From Diploptera punctata (taxonomy: Eukaryota > Arthropoda > Insecta > Blattodea > Blaberidae), in assembly GCA_030220185.1 (NCBI GenBank), contig JASPKZ010003424.1:1054001-1118000 (forward strand): DNA of 64,000 nt, read 5' to 3'. The notes under the pieces are model-generated. The model was given only the letters and a program-made list of their open reading frames with translations. It did not search any database and had not been told where the DNA came from. Made by a program: the position numbers and the translations under genes. Shown here piece after piece: positions 32,488 through 42,198 of this stretch. Each line of letters opens with the position of its first letter. Position 1 is the stretch's first letter.

Positions 32488-33432
32488 ACTAATACCCGGC
32501 GTGCGCTGCTACGTCTAAATAAATGAAAATCAATGTGATTTTATGTTTAGTTGAATAAGTAAAAGGAAACATAATTATAAATTTATATTTTTTAGATACC
32601 CCGTGCTGATTACCCGGCTTTGCCCGGGAATCTACTTATCCCGATCTTCTTGACATAAATGAGCTGAAATACGAAAATTAATGTGTTTTATGTTTGTTAA
32701 ATAAGTTAACTGAAAATTTTATATCGTAATTATTTTTAGATACCCCGTGCTATTTACCCGGTGTTGTCGGGAATCTACTTGTCGCGATCTTCTTGGCATA
32801 AATGAGCTGAAAGACGAAAATTAATGTACTACTTATGATTAGTTGAATAAAGTGAAAAATAATTATAAATGTATATAGTAATTATTTTAAGATTCCCAGT
32901 TCTAATTACCCAGTGTTGCCCGGGAATCTATTCATCTCGATCTTCTTGGCATAATTGAACTAAAAGATAAAATTCGTTATTGTGAGTTATCCGTAAAAGA
33001 ATACCCGCCATGTGCTGCTATACTTGCACAGGAATCTACGTACTTGTCTCGATCTTCTTGGCATCAATGAAAGACAAAAATGGTTATTGTGAGTTATCCG
33101 TAAGAGATAAACATATGCTGTCGTTGACTTTTTTGTAGAGCTTTTTGAGATATTCAATTCTGTGTACATTAATTTTGTGTATTCGTTATGGTTTAGGCAG
33201 CGTAAGCTCTTTTAAGCGTCCAAAGAGCTACTTTTTCACATTTTCCACTACAAAGGACTAATTTTAAGGGTGTAGGAGTTGAGTATCACAACTCTCTTAT
33301 AGCCTATGTTCATCCCGGGAATCTCCTGAACATTTTGCAAAAAGCCCCATCACAATCGGATCAACGGTATGGCCGCGCATAAAGTACGAACAAACAAACA
33401 AACAAACAAACATTCATTTTTTATATATTAGA
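32488..33432 (+). repeat. Repeat family I, copy 3, longest
   Basis: Starts aatacccggcgtgcgctgct. Four subrepeats (near 32595, 32740, 32890, 33000) each carry ccccgtgctgattacccgg-type words followed by the hairpin CCGGG end and atcttcttg(g/a)cata. Ends gatcaacggtatggccgcgc, ataaagtacg, (AAAC)n, then ttttttatatattagat. About 945 bp, no ORF. Confidence 0.8.
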
Positions 33433-33563
33433 TTTATATCGTAGGCATATCATGTAATCATTTATTTGTATTGTAACGTACTAGTTATAAATTTAATTGT
33501 AAATTTGATCTGATTGAGTTGTATACAAGGGTTTAAATCCGTAATTGTGTATATATTATAAAG

Positions 33564-33564
33564 C

Positions 33565-33610
<46 letters not shown>
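33564..33610. repeat. (ATT)n microsatellite
   Basis: About 15 units. Confidence 0.95.
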
Positions 33611-33632
33611 GTCATTTATTAAATCTAAAATC

Positions 33633-33815
33633 TGTCGTGGTATTAGGGTAATGTCTTTGTCTCGTTTGCAGTGGGCCCAGGGTAGTTCCCCAGTGGGGAC
33701 AATTTTCCTGGTTCAGGTTTTTTTGGGACATTTTCTTTAATTATAAGACAAATCTAGGGAAAAGTTGAGGCCCAAATGTTTCCCGAATATCATTTAATCA
33801 TCTTAATCATCATCC
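33633..33815 (+). mobile_element. SINE A, strongly diverged copy
   Basis: tgtcgtggtattagggtaat, gtgggcccagggtagttccc, attataagacaaatctaggg, gaggcccaaatgtttcccga, then TTAATCATC tract. Same order as SINE A but roughly 70 per cent similar by eye. Confidence 0.65.
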
Positions 33816-34475
33816 ATATCATGTTCTCCTTGTTTAGTATCAATGGTGAGTGAATGGTGTCTCTTGTCTTGATGTGACCTTGACATTAGGCTGATTGCTC
33901 ATCGAGGAAAGTCCTCCATACTCTTGTTTGCTAAAAGATATGTGCGCGATCTAAAGTTACAATCCTCAGCCCACATGTCGTGTCACTCTGTAAGGCTCGT
34001 TTGGACTGGAGCGTGTAAAAGTACCCATGAAGGGCGGGTTGGAGAGAGAAATGTAAGAGTGGATCAACTCATATGAAGGGTGACGGTTATAAACGATCAT
34101 AGTTCTAATGTCGGAACTAATTATATAAATGTTTTTATTTCTATCATAAGACATTGCTCATCCAATACTTTTTGAACGGAACTCTAACGTTATTCCTATA
34201 TATAAGTTAACTTCCTTCGTCATCACTTTTAACAATTCTCGCAAGATTAGATTATATATTTACTACCTTAAAAGATAATTCTGAAAAATTAGCATAATAT
34301 GACTCTGAATGTTTGTAGGAGTCATCCTTCATAGTTTTTTTTAATAAATTATATTGTAGGCATATTACATAAATTAATTTTTTTAACTTAGCTATAGATC
34401 TAGTTACAAATTAAGATGGTAGACCAGGTCTTAATACCTGAAGTCTGTTATGTATAATAAAGCTGTTGTTATTTT
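33816..34475. other. No recognisable feature
   Basis: Nothing supported beyond ordinary AT-rich sequence. Confidence 0.4.
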
Positions 34476-35042
34476 TTTTTATTGCGGATGAGCCCATGTA
34501 GGACTACGCAAAGTACTTAGAGGCGTGTCCTTTGAGCCCAAATTTCTTTCATTCTTTTGCTATGAGCTTGTTTTCTATCATCTGTCCAAGTTGTTTCAGT
34601 TTTTTTCTTCGGTTTGTCCTCTTGGTCAACTTGCCACTTATTCACCTTAATTCTAAATATATCTCTGTTTGGGATATATTCTTTAGTAATTCCTGCCAAT
34701 TTTAAGTCCTTTTTGACTTCATCAATCCACTTCATAGTATCCACTGGAGCTTTACTTCTTCTTTCGTAGAATTCCATTATCTGTTTTCTAAGCCTATTTG
34801 TGTTCATTCGTTTAATATGGCCATAAAATTTTAACCTTCGTTTTCTAATATCACTATGAATGTCTGTATATATTTTTATTTCCTTTTTACTTCTGAGTCT
34901 AAATGCTTCTTCACCTATGACTTGTGGACCTAAAACTTTTGTTATAATTTTGCATTCTTTTTTCACTATATTTTCGATATATATTTTTCTGTTCAAAATT
35001 AATGTTTCTGCTCCATAGAGGCGTTCGGGTTTAATTACAGTG

Positions 35043-35044
<2 letters not shown>
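34476..35044 (-). mobile_element. LINE family 4, 5'-truncated copy
   Basis: The 3' end lies at the poly(T) 34472-34481 (poly(A) on minus) with gcggatgagcccatgtagga, shared with 46310-46345. The coding part spans from about 35040 down to 34517. Its truncated 5' end directly abuts an (ATT)n array. Confidence 0.9.
34517..34996 (-). CDS. LINE family 4 protein tail, 159 residues (partial)
   Basis: Region after RT of a non-LTR retrotransposon protein. It contains KIITKVLGPQVIGEEAFRLR, RRLKFYGHIKRMNTNRL, a KWIDEVKKDLK block and the C-terminal KQAHSKRMKEIWAQ. Compared with 45686-46279 (+) it has one extra Glu (GEEAF) and scattered substitutions. It lacks RT motifs because the copy is 5' truncated. 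The first Met (34996) falls inside the protein, so it is not a natural start. No sign that it is expressed. Confidence 0.8.
   Translation of the reverse strand: MNRKIYIENIVKKECKIITKVLGPQVIGEEAFRLRSKKEIKIYTDIHSDIRKRRLKFYGHIKRMNTNRLRKQIMEFYERRSKAPVDTMKWIDEVKKDLKLAGITKEYIPNRDIFRIKVNKWQVDQEDKPKKKTETTWTDDRKQAHSKRMKEIWAQRTRL

Positions 35045-35089
<45 letters not shown>
35045..35089. repeat. (ATT)n microsatellite at LINE 5' end
   Basis: About 15 units, touching the truncated 5' end of the family 4 LINE. Confidence 0.95.
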
Positions 35090-35090
<1 letters not shown>

Positions 35091-35321
35091 ATCTAAAATA
35101 TAATTGGAAAGTTTTTTTATATATTTGCTAAATTAATTATGTATTATCAACTTTTAACATCTTGTTCCTCTAAATATGACTACTGGACTTGGTTTAGTTG
35201 TCTCTTAACCATACATTTATAGAGGGGGTAGTATTTGTTAAGCCAGAAATAAAGTTTTTTTTTTTCTGGCTAAGATTACTAAACTTAATATCTTCTGCGT
35301 TATGGTCTTATTTCGTAAGAT

Positions 35322-35375
<54 letters not shown>

Positions 35376-36149
35376 TATTCCGAGCAGTGTGACTTTTCGA
35401 CTGGTAAAGGCTACATATCGCTATCCTGTTTCACTTTCTCCCTTCTATTCTCATCTCTCATACCTTCAAAAAACACTACACAAATATTTAAACACGCACT
35501 GATCCTACAATCATCTCTGTACCAAAGTACACATCTACATCTGTCGAAATGCTTAAATTAAAAATGAACTATGTTATCACCATTTATCTGCACATTGCGG
35601 GTCCTCAATCTAGAAAAATGCAGTGAATGGCAGCAAAACACACACATTTGAGACACTTGAACATCTTTAGCCATATCTCGTTTAGGATCTTGGGATGTAC
35701 GGGTAGATTGTCTCTTGTTATCTCTATTCACGTGCCTTGCTGAAATTCAACTGGCATTACATTTAAATGTATTATCATACAATGATTAATTGCAAAATGT
35801 ATCATGGTTATGAAATTTGGGTTGTAATTTTATAACCTCGATTCATTTTATAATTAATCACTGTTTCATTGAAATTCAATATCATTTGAATGAGGACTGA
35901 TGGCAAAACGAACAATCCCAGGCCTGGTTGTTCGGAACTGGGATTTGTACTACTTAGTCAACTTGTCGGTGTAAAGTGCTAACTTCATTTACTCTATTTC
36001 ATTCTTACATTCTGTAAACACATTAACATTTAACGCCAAACATCGTCTATAAACTTTGGTTATACCCATAAGAATGGGTATTAGTATTGTTTTACATAGC
36101 TATGATTAAATATATATATATATATATATTGTTTGTTTGGGAATATTCC
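35090..36149. other. Unassigned, with two (AT)n tracts
   Basis: (AT)n at 35326-35373 and 36110-36130. No gene recognised. Confidence 0.5.
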
Positions 36150-36485
36150 TCAATACAGTGTTTCTTCTTCAACCCAAAGTGATTTGTCGTCAGAGGTTCC
36201 TCTCTAAAGCATCTTCTTCCCTCAAATCTCTAGCTTCCATACTTCTCTTCACTCCATCCATCCATCCACCATTCTCTAGGCCTGCCCTTTCCACTTCTTC
36301 CATTAGCTTTGCAATTAAGGATCTTCTTTGGTATTCTCTCTTCTTCCATTCTTATGAGGTGCCCATACCAATTCAAACGTTTTTCTTCTATTTTTTCTAA
36401 TACTTTTTTCCAGCTTGCATAATTTCTCTTATTGTGCTGTTTCTGACCTTATCCCTTCTTGAAATTCTTGTCGATCGCCTCCAAA
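36150..36485 (-). pseudogene. LINE C-terminal fragment, related to family 6
   Basis: On minus: RRSTRISRRDKVRNSTIREI, IGMGTS, EWKKREYQRRSLIAKLMEEV, GGWMDGVKRSMEARDL. The order (RISR.DKVRN, then H.R...RRL, then W...V...) fits the RTE-like tail after RT. Several stops. Confidence 0.6.
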
Positions 36486-37090
36486 ATCCGATATATAAAA
36501 TGGTTATTTTTTCCAATTGTACTCTTTGGACGCGAAACATAGTATCATGCTTAAGGAGAGGAGAAAATACTACGAATATTTGAGACCAAATCGCTTAGGA
36601 AACTTTCTGAACCAAAGAGAGTCGAACAGACAGGGTTTGGAGAAAAGTACATATCATTGAGCAACATTACCCTCATGGTAAACCGAATGTAATAAGAGTA
36701 GTTACGTCTCATAGATTGCGATGGGCATGAAATACGGTGCGAATAGTAATGAAAGAACAACAATAGAAATTCTTTTAGCAAGACTAGAGAGAAAGATCCC
36801 CGCATTTAGCGCAAGAATAAGGTGGAAGAATAATATTAACCATCATTTGTGGTAGGTAAATTATACAGGGAATTGTTGACTCTCACCAAAAGTTTAATAA
36901 AAAGACTGGAAGCAGCAGAGGTGAAATCCCTACGATATGTGACAGGATATTCCCCTTTGGACAAACGGAAGAATGAAGATATTCGTGAAGAATTACAAAT
37001 AACTAGTGTGGTAACGAAAATAGAAGAACATAGAAATAAGTAGTTTGAACATGTTAGTAGAATGAGTGAAGAGAGGATACCTTATAAGAT

Positions 37091-37266
37091 AAGATAAAAT
37101 TAATATTTTTATTACCTCACCTCATATCCTTTAATCTTCTAGACTGCAGTTTCGGAGCTCCATCTTCATTAGCCTCTCATCGACCGGTGTTATGTCGTTT
37201 CTTGGCGGTTTTGTTCTTCCTTGGATCAAATCAAAATTTGCGGGAGTTTCGAAATTCATGAGTTTT

Positions 37267-37310
<44 letters not shown>

Positions 37311-37642
37311 TTTTCTTTCCTTTCCTTTTTTTTTCATTCTCTTCTTTCTTTTTTTTTTTTTTGGGTTCTTTCTTTCTTTCTTTTTTTTCGAAATTTTAAT
37401 GAACTCTCCGCAAGTTTTGATTTGATCCAGATGTTCATTGGTCCACCGATAGAAGGAGGAAGAGAACCGCCAAGAAACGACATAACACCGGTCGATGATA
37501 GGCTACTGAAGATGGAGATATAGCTCCGAAGTCTATAACTTAGTCTAGAAGATTGAAGGATATGAGGTGAGATAATAAAAATATTAATTCAATTTTTAAA
37601 TTAAACCTCATAGTGTTTTTTCATTATCAAAGTTAAATAAAA
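37091..37642. mobile_element. Foldback element, inner layer of the nest, with 11-bp flanking repeat
   Basis: Flanked by CCTTATAAGAT (37080-37090) and CCTTATCAGAT (37643-37653). The left arm 37098-37260 and right arm 37389-37589 are inverted copies sharing cctcacctcatatcctt, atcgaccggtgttatgtcgt, ttcttggcgg and ttggatcaaatcaaaa. The loop is a CTTT-rich tract. The arms contain no recognised ORF. Its flanks rejoin a single LINE reading frame (ERIPYK / LNYNPQ), confirming insertion. Confidence 0.82.
37262..37388. repeat. (TTTC)n pyrimidine tract in the foldback loop
   Basis: Imperfect CTTT repeats grading into poly(T). Confidence 0.9.
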
Positions 37643-37880
37643 CCTTATCAGATGTTAAACTATAATCCACAAGGACATAGAAGTCGTGGACGACCAACTA
37701 AAAGATGGAGCGAGGAACTGTAATATGGAGCCGGAACAGATCAGAAATGGTCTGAACCGTGATGGTAGATGGTGATGATGAATTATTAAAAAAATAGCTG
37801 AGGTTAGGAATGTATGGAGAGCTTATGTCCGCTCGACAATTAACCTCCGCATTTGGTAGTGCCAATGAATTAGTCAGTCA

Positions 37881-38158
37881 CGATGTAAGTTCGAAAGCTT
37901 TTAATTTAAATAAAATGCGTAATGATGGAATTGCCCGAGATAATAACATTTCGCAATGGTAATTTTCAGCGTCTACTAGATACGATTGGTGAAGATCTGT
38001 AAAAATTAAAAAAAAACATATACGAGAACAGCTCCAATGGTTTCATTCTTCGGAATTCGCTAAAAGCCTGTAACATTGTTTTATTCTTAACTACAACGGA
38101 TAATTTCTTGCACGCTCAGTACTAACTCTATGCGAATTTTTTACATTTTGTTATTTAA
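37881..38158. other. No recognisable feature
   Basis: Short AT-rich stretch. Confidence 0.4.
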
Positions 38159-38173
38159 CAGAATAGCTTATAT

Positions 38174-38476
38174 ATAATTGTAGGCTTTCACGGCGGTCGG
38201 CATCTTGATCCATATTTGGTTCGTCTTCCGGGCTTATAGGCCGTGGTCTGGTTGTCTTCATACTCGACGTTTCGTCTACTGCTGCGGTAGACATCATCAG
38301 GAGATACTGCGTGCTCTCTGTGAACTCCTCAACAGTCGGCTGCAGACTGTTGAGGAGTTCACAGAGAGCACGCAGTATCTCCTGATGATGTCTACCGCAG
38401 CAGTAGACGAAACGTCGAGTATGAAGACAACCAGACCACGGCCTATAAGCCCGGAAGACGAACCAAATATGGATCA
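38174..38476. mobile_element. Foldback with perfect 132-bp arms and hammerhead-like core on both strands
   Basis: Arms 38206-38337 and 38345-38476 are perfect inverted copies around a 7-nt loop (GGCTGCA). GAATAGCTTATAT is repeated at 38161-38173 and 38477-38489, consistent with a target duplication. On the plus strand the right arm holds CTGATGA (38382-38388), GTCTAC/GTAGAC (38390-38395/38403-38408), GAAA (38409-38412) and GTC (38414-38416). The left arm holds the mirror copy on minus. The left end carries AGGCTTTCAC (38182-38191), shared with the copy at 49942-50225. Related copy 61638-61847. Confidence 0.85.
38381..38419 (+). ncRNA. Hammerhead-ribozyme-like motif (plus-strand arm)
   Basis: The order CUGAUGA, U, 6-bp helix II with a 7-nt loop, GAAA, C, GUC, then GAG pairing with the preceding CUC (3 bp of helix I) fits a hammerhead core with almost no helix III. 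Departures: an extra U between the CUGAUGA box and helix II, and a very short helix I. Self-cleavage is an inference. The mirror copy is on the minus strand at 38263-38301. Confidence 0.4.
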
Positions 38477-38570
38477 GAATAGCTTATATTTGTTTTCGGC
38501 TCTTCCATTGTCCCAAACAGTTTGTCTACAGTATTAAATTTTGGAACAGCCTGCATGTATTCTGTGTCAT

Positions 38571-38874
38571 AAAAAAGTAAAGTGATCCCACAACAGGCCC
38601 TGAGGCCCTTGGGGTAGTAGGAGGTTAAGGCTCCCACTTTTTCTAGACAATCGGCACTTTATGTCAGCCGGGTTGTCAGCCCTGCGTGACGGCCGCCTTT
38701 ACCCCCAGAACAAGCGTCTGGTACTCATTTCCGTTAGAGGCTGAGTCGACCCCAGGGCCATAGTGCCGCCAGAGGGCTTGGGTCAGTTTAAAAATCCTGA
38801 CCCCAATGGGACTTGAACCCTCGACCCTCCGGCTTGTAGCTCAGTGCCTTAGCCACTACGCTACGGCGTGCCCC
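38571..38874 (-). mobile_element. SINE C, full copy with perfect 12-bp target duplication
   Basis: ATTCTGTGTCAT at 38559-38570 and 38875-38886 flanks 304 bp. On minus: tRNA-like head cacgccgtagcgtagtggct, aaggcactgagctacaagcc, B-box gagggttcaagtccc. Then gtggagtcagccggctc-like spacer, gggtaaaggcggccgtcacg, gtgccgattgtctagaa and ctaccccaagggcctcaggg, ending in an A-rich tail. The perfect duplication indicates a recent insertion. Confidence 0.92.
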
Positions 38875-38886
38875 ATTCTGTGTCAT

Positions 38887-39477
38887 ACTTACAATAAATG
38901 TATAACAATACCGAATGTTATACTCGTAATTTCTCTTGTGTTTATTCATGTGCTAAATTGCTGTCCGAGGGTGTGTAATCTTTGCTACTTAGCATAGTAA
39001 TTGCATGGGGTGTGTATTAATTTTTTATTGCAGAGTAGAAGTTCTTCCTCTTCATTTGTATGCAGATGATGTTTATTTTTTTGTAAAAGAGGAACAATTT
39101 TATGTGAAAATAGTGGGAGAGTGTGAAGCTCATCAAACACTTATTAACTTTGTATTGAGCGTCCCAACTTGCTACATCTACTTGTTTCCCAACTCACAAG
39201 CTGCTCCCTGATTACCTACACAATATTCCTGTAAACTCTCTCGTTATTTTCTTTATCTGACACCATTATGTCCTCAGTAGATCTAATAAACAGCAGATCT
39301 AGTTAAACGTCGTGTCCAATGTTAAAATGCATAATGCTAACTCAGCTACGAGGGTTATGTGGAATATATGAAATTTCTAAAGACGATATGCCTATCTGTA
39401 ATGGCGTAGGCAAATTTTGAGCCATAACCTTTGTTAGGAGTCACTAGACCGAGTTATATACGGTTACTTTTTTGTCC
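38887..39477. other. No recognisable feature
   Basis: Short ORFs only. The YADD-like words QMMFIFL/LYADDVYFF at about 39054-39080 stand alone without other RT motifs; see rejected items. Confidence 0.4.
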
Positions 39478-39768
39478 ATAGATATCATGAGTGGCATGCA
39501 GTCAACATACCTACCCAACGAGACATCTAGCAGGAGAGTATGGTATTACAATGATGTTGAGGTCGGTAAATTTTGCGTAGAGGCCTTTTTTATTCAGGCG
39601 TAAGCCAGAAAATCTTTAGACTCGAGACTCACAGCTTAAAGTCCCTCCTGGAGGACTTGCTCCTTCGATTTTTCCATCTTAAAAGAATCCATGGACCTCG
39701 GCCGGGTTTGAACCGTAAACCTCGGGACTAGAAGCAAGGAGCATAATTACTAATATACCGCGGCCGAC
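39478..39768 (-). mobile_element. SINE D copy
   Basis: On minus: gtcggccgcggtatattagt, aattatgctccttgcttcta, B-box ggttcaaacccggccg, agggactttaagctgtgagt, gcctgaataaaaaaggcctc, aatttaccgacctcaacatc. More diverged than 29231-29623. Confidence 0.82.
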
Positions 39769-40195
39769 TAAAGTCATTTTAGGCCTAATTTTAATGTGTT
39801 AAATTGCAAATTGTTAAAAAGAAATTACATGTGCTCAATTCTAAAAAAGTTTGGTTTTATGAATTACTAGGACTCTTGTTATCTCAAATTCTCTCAAAAA
39901 ATTATTTCCTTATTTTTCTTAGTTTAATCTCTTATTTTTATTTGTGCATTTGTGTGTCCCACATTATCCGTTCCTTATAGGGACACGATCTATCGGGACA
40001 GTATTTAACTCTGGATTACATGTGTGCATTTTTGACCACATATGGACATTCAGTGCCTCTCCGATTGAGTGAACACCTCGATGTCAGTACCACCTCAAAA
40101 GGCAACGGGAACGTTTAAGAAAATACCATTCACACTAAACAATACGAATGTGATAGAACAATATTATGATGGCTAAATTGTAATATGAGATTTAG
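39769..40195. other. Includes dispersed repeat J (about 39960-40130)
   Basis: The words taactctggattacatgtgtg, tttttgaccacata, ctccgattga recur in similar order near 60130-60205 (aactttggatcacatatata, tttttgaccacaca, ccccgaatta). A two-copy dispersed repeat of unknown class. Confidence 0.4.
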
Positions 40196-40321
40196 ACCAA
40201 AAATTTTCTTAATATTTGTCTTACGAGTGAAGAAAGATCCCGATAAAGCCTCATTCAGGAAACTGTCTGGACCGGGGTTTGAACCCGGACTCGCTAAGGC
40301 AACTACGTTACCACATGGCCA
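40196..40321 (-). mobile_element. SINE A-related copy with distinct tRNA-like head
   Basis: On minus: ggccatgtggtaacgtagtt, gccttagcgagtccgggttc, aaaccccggtccagacag, then ctttatcgggatctttcttc and actcgtaagacaaatatt. The head differs from ordinary SINE A but the following block is the same type. Head-to-head with the SINE A copy at 40378, with (AT)n between. Confidence 0.65.
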
Positions 40322-40337
40322 TTCAAAAATATTAAAC

Positions 40338-40340
<3 letters not shown>

Positions 40341-40376
<36 letters not shown>
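40341..40376. repeat. (AT)n microsatellite
   Basis: Pure AT between two divergently oriented SINEs. Confidence 0.95.
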
Positions 40377-40377
<1 letters not shown>

Positions 40378-40378
<1 letters not shown>

Positions 40379-40680
40379 CACTGCTGTGTTCTCGAGGTAG
40401 CGTGCTGTCTTGTCACGCAGCGGGCTCGGGTTCTCTTCCCGGTCGGGACAGGCTCCTGGGTGAGATTTTTTCGGGGTTTTTCCTCACCTGTAAGACAAAT
40501 GTCAGGAAGCTTAGGGCCCAACGGTCCCCGAAAATCATCCGGCCATCATCATTATCATCATCCTTCACCTGTGTGGAAAGCAACGGGAAGCCACCACACC
40601 TATATTTCCCTAGTAAAGCTGCAAAGCATAGCATGAAAATGCTAAGATTGCAGTGAAAGACCTGTCCTCAGGCAGAATTA
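40378..40680 (+). mobile_element. SINE A copy inserted in (AT)n
   Basis: ccactgctgtgttctcgagg, B-box cgggttctcttcccgg, caggctcctgggtgagattt, cctcacctgtaagacaaatg, tcaggaagcttagggcccaa, TCATCA stretch, and the 3' block to tcaggcagaatta. AT repeats on both sides suggest insertion within one (AT)n tract. Confidence 0.93.
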
Positions 40681-40683
40681 ATA

Positions 40684-40736
<53 letters not shown>
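40681..40736. repeat. (AT)n microsatellite
   Basis: AT with one GT unit. Confidence 0.95.
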
Positions 40737-40737
<1 letters not shown>

Positions 40738-40744
40738 CATTTAT

Positions 40745-41188
40745 ACGATTGCGAAACATTGTCTCTTACTTAAAGAGATGAAAAAATAATGTGACTATTA
40801 ACGGACGACTAAGGAAAATTTCTGACCCAAAAAAAAAAAAAACAAAAAAAAAGATGAAAAGACGGACCAATGGAAAAATACTGCGCAATATTGAACTACT
40901 TTATGGGAAGCCGGATGTCATAAGCACATTTATGTCTTAGACTGCGTTTGGCAAATCATATAGCACGAACGGGGAATGGAAGAGTGGTATGTATACTTCT
41001 TGTACGAAAGCCTGTGGGAAAGCGCTCAGTAGATAGGCCGAGAATGAAGTGTGGTAGGTAACAATAACTATAATATGAAATAGGCGAATTAGAGGACAGA
41101 TTGGAAATCTTTAACTCTTGATAGGGTTGAATGGAGAGCTTATTTCAGCTTCATTCTTAATCTCCGTTTTATAGTGCTAGTGAATCAG
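40745..41188 (+). pseudogene. LINE family 1 copy, highly mutated
   Basis: gcgaaacattgtctcttactt, ggaaaatttctgaccc with an A-rich expansion at 40829-40852, gggaagccggatgtcataag, gaatggaagagtggtatg, gagagcttatttcagcttc, tagtgctagtgaatcag. Confidence 0.8.
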
Positions 41189-41189
41189 G

Positions 41190-41248
<59 letters not shown>

Positions 41249-41269
41249 TAATAATAATAATAATAATAC
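41189..41269. repeat. (AAT)n microsatellite at LINE 3' end
   Basis: About 26 units with one AAC. Confidence 0.96.
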
Positions 41270-41284
41270 ATTTAATAAATGAAT

Positions 41285-41715
41285 ATAAATAAATTTAATT
41301 ATATGTCTGGCAGCATAAAACGAAGTCTCAAAGGAACCAAAAAGGAGACACTTTTAAAATTTTATAATAAAAATGGCGGTTCTAACACTACTATATGGAT
41401 CGGAACGAAGAATAGAAACGTCCGAAATGAGGTTTCTGAGGAGTGTGGCTGGATATACAATAACAGATCGAAAACAAAATTAAAATACTATACGAAGTGA
41501 ACTAAAATATATTCAAACTATTATATAGAATTGCACAATACAGAGATGAATGGATGGACCACATCAATAGAATGGATAAGAATATAATTCCAAAACAGAT
41601 TCTTCATTACAAACCACTAGGACGAACAAATGTAGCAAGAACCACACAAAAGATGAACAGACCATTTCTAACATGAGATCGGAACAGACCTTAAGGTCTA
41701 ATCCTTGATGCTGAT
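41285..41715 (+). pseudogene. LINE family 2 fragment
   Basis: In shifting frames: KRSLKGTKKETLLKFYN, MAVLTLLYGSERRIETSEMR, FLRSVAGYTITDRKQN, QYRDEWMDHINRMDKNIIPK, QILHYKPLGRTN. 3' end gatcggaacagaccttaagg then tctaatccttgatgctgatg. Inserted among family 1 LINE pieces. Confidence 0.82.
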
Positions 41716-41739
41716 GATGATTATGAATAATAATAATCA

Positions 41740-41918
41740 GCGGAAAAGTGTCCAATAGGTAAGCTAAGAATTGGGTTGGAGGATGGCAATAACGATTAAG
41801 TGAGGGAGGTGATTTATACAAGAAACGGATGAGAATATCTCGAGTCAGAATTTAATTGTATGGAGAGCTGTTGCCCGTGCCGACATGGCATTCTAGGTTC
41901 GATAGTCCCAATGAGTTA
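41740..41918 (+). pseudogene. LINE family 1, 3' end
   Basis: gcggaaaagtgtccaatagg, gtatggagagctgttgcccg, ggttcgatagtcccaatgag then ttaga and (TAT)n. Short, diverged. Confidence 0.75.
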
Positions 41919-41919
41919 G

Positions 41920-41920
41920 A

Positions 41921-41988
<68 letters not shown>
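41920..41988. repeat. (ATT)n microsatellite at LINE 3' end
   Basis: About 22 units. Confidence 0.96.
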
Positions 41989-41991
<3 letters not shown>

Positions 41992-42198
41992 ATCTCCAGC
42001 AGTCGGAAAAATCTTGAAAACCGGGAATAAGTCGGAATTTGAAAGCAACCGGGAAAATCGAGAAACAGACGGAAATTCGTAAAGCGCTGTGCATATAGGC
42101 TATCTTGTATTAAAATAAAAAGTACCATTAGTTAAACTACATTCTAAAACTGTTTACAGATATTGGAATATTTCTTGGAGGAAATGTTCATGAAACTA

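Larger units (their letters stand above)
36880..37779 (+). mobile_element. LINE family 2, middle layer of the nest
   Basis: Reads SLIKRLEAAEVKSLRYVTGY, SPLDKRKNEDIREELQI, then FEHVSRMSEERIPYK. After an insertion it continues LNYNPQGHRSRGRPTKRWSE and the 3' end ggagccggaacagatcagaa with an ATG-rich tail. Imperfect flanking repeats GAATTGTTGA (36870-36879) and GAATTATTAA (37780-37789) may be the target duplication. Confidence 0.8.
36500..37880 (+). pseudogene. LINE family 1, outer layer of a three-level nest
   Basis: 36500-36879 carries ggacgcgaaacatagtatca, gaccaaatcgcttaggaaac, aaccaaagagagtcgaacag, gaatgtaataagagtagtta and ttatacagggaattgttga. The 3' end resumes at about 37793 (gctgaggttaggaatgtatg, gagcttatgtccgctcg, tagtgccaatgaattagtc). 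Between them lies a family 2 LINE. Confidence 0.8.

Noticed and set aside
37192..37523. Phe/Leu/Ser-rich frames of 77 and 100 codons
   Set aside because: They run through the CTTT tract of the foldback loop.
38205..38537. 110-codon plus frame over the perfect palindrome
   Set aside because: Open only because of the inverted repeat; the peptide recurs loosely at 61649-61882 as part of the foldback family, with no protein domain.
39054..39085. LYADDVYFF, resembling an RT YADD box
   Set aside because: No other RT motif or LINE tail within reach; a single short motif is not enough.
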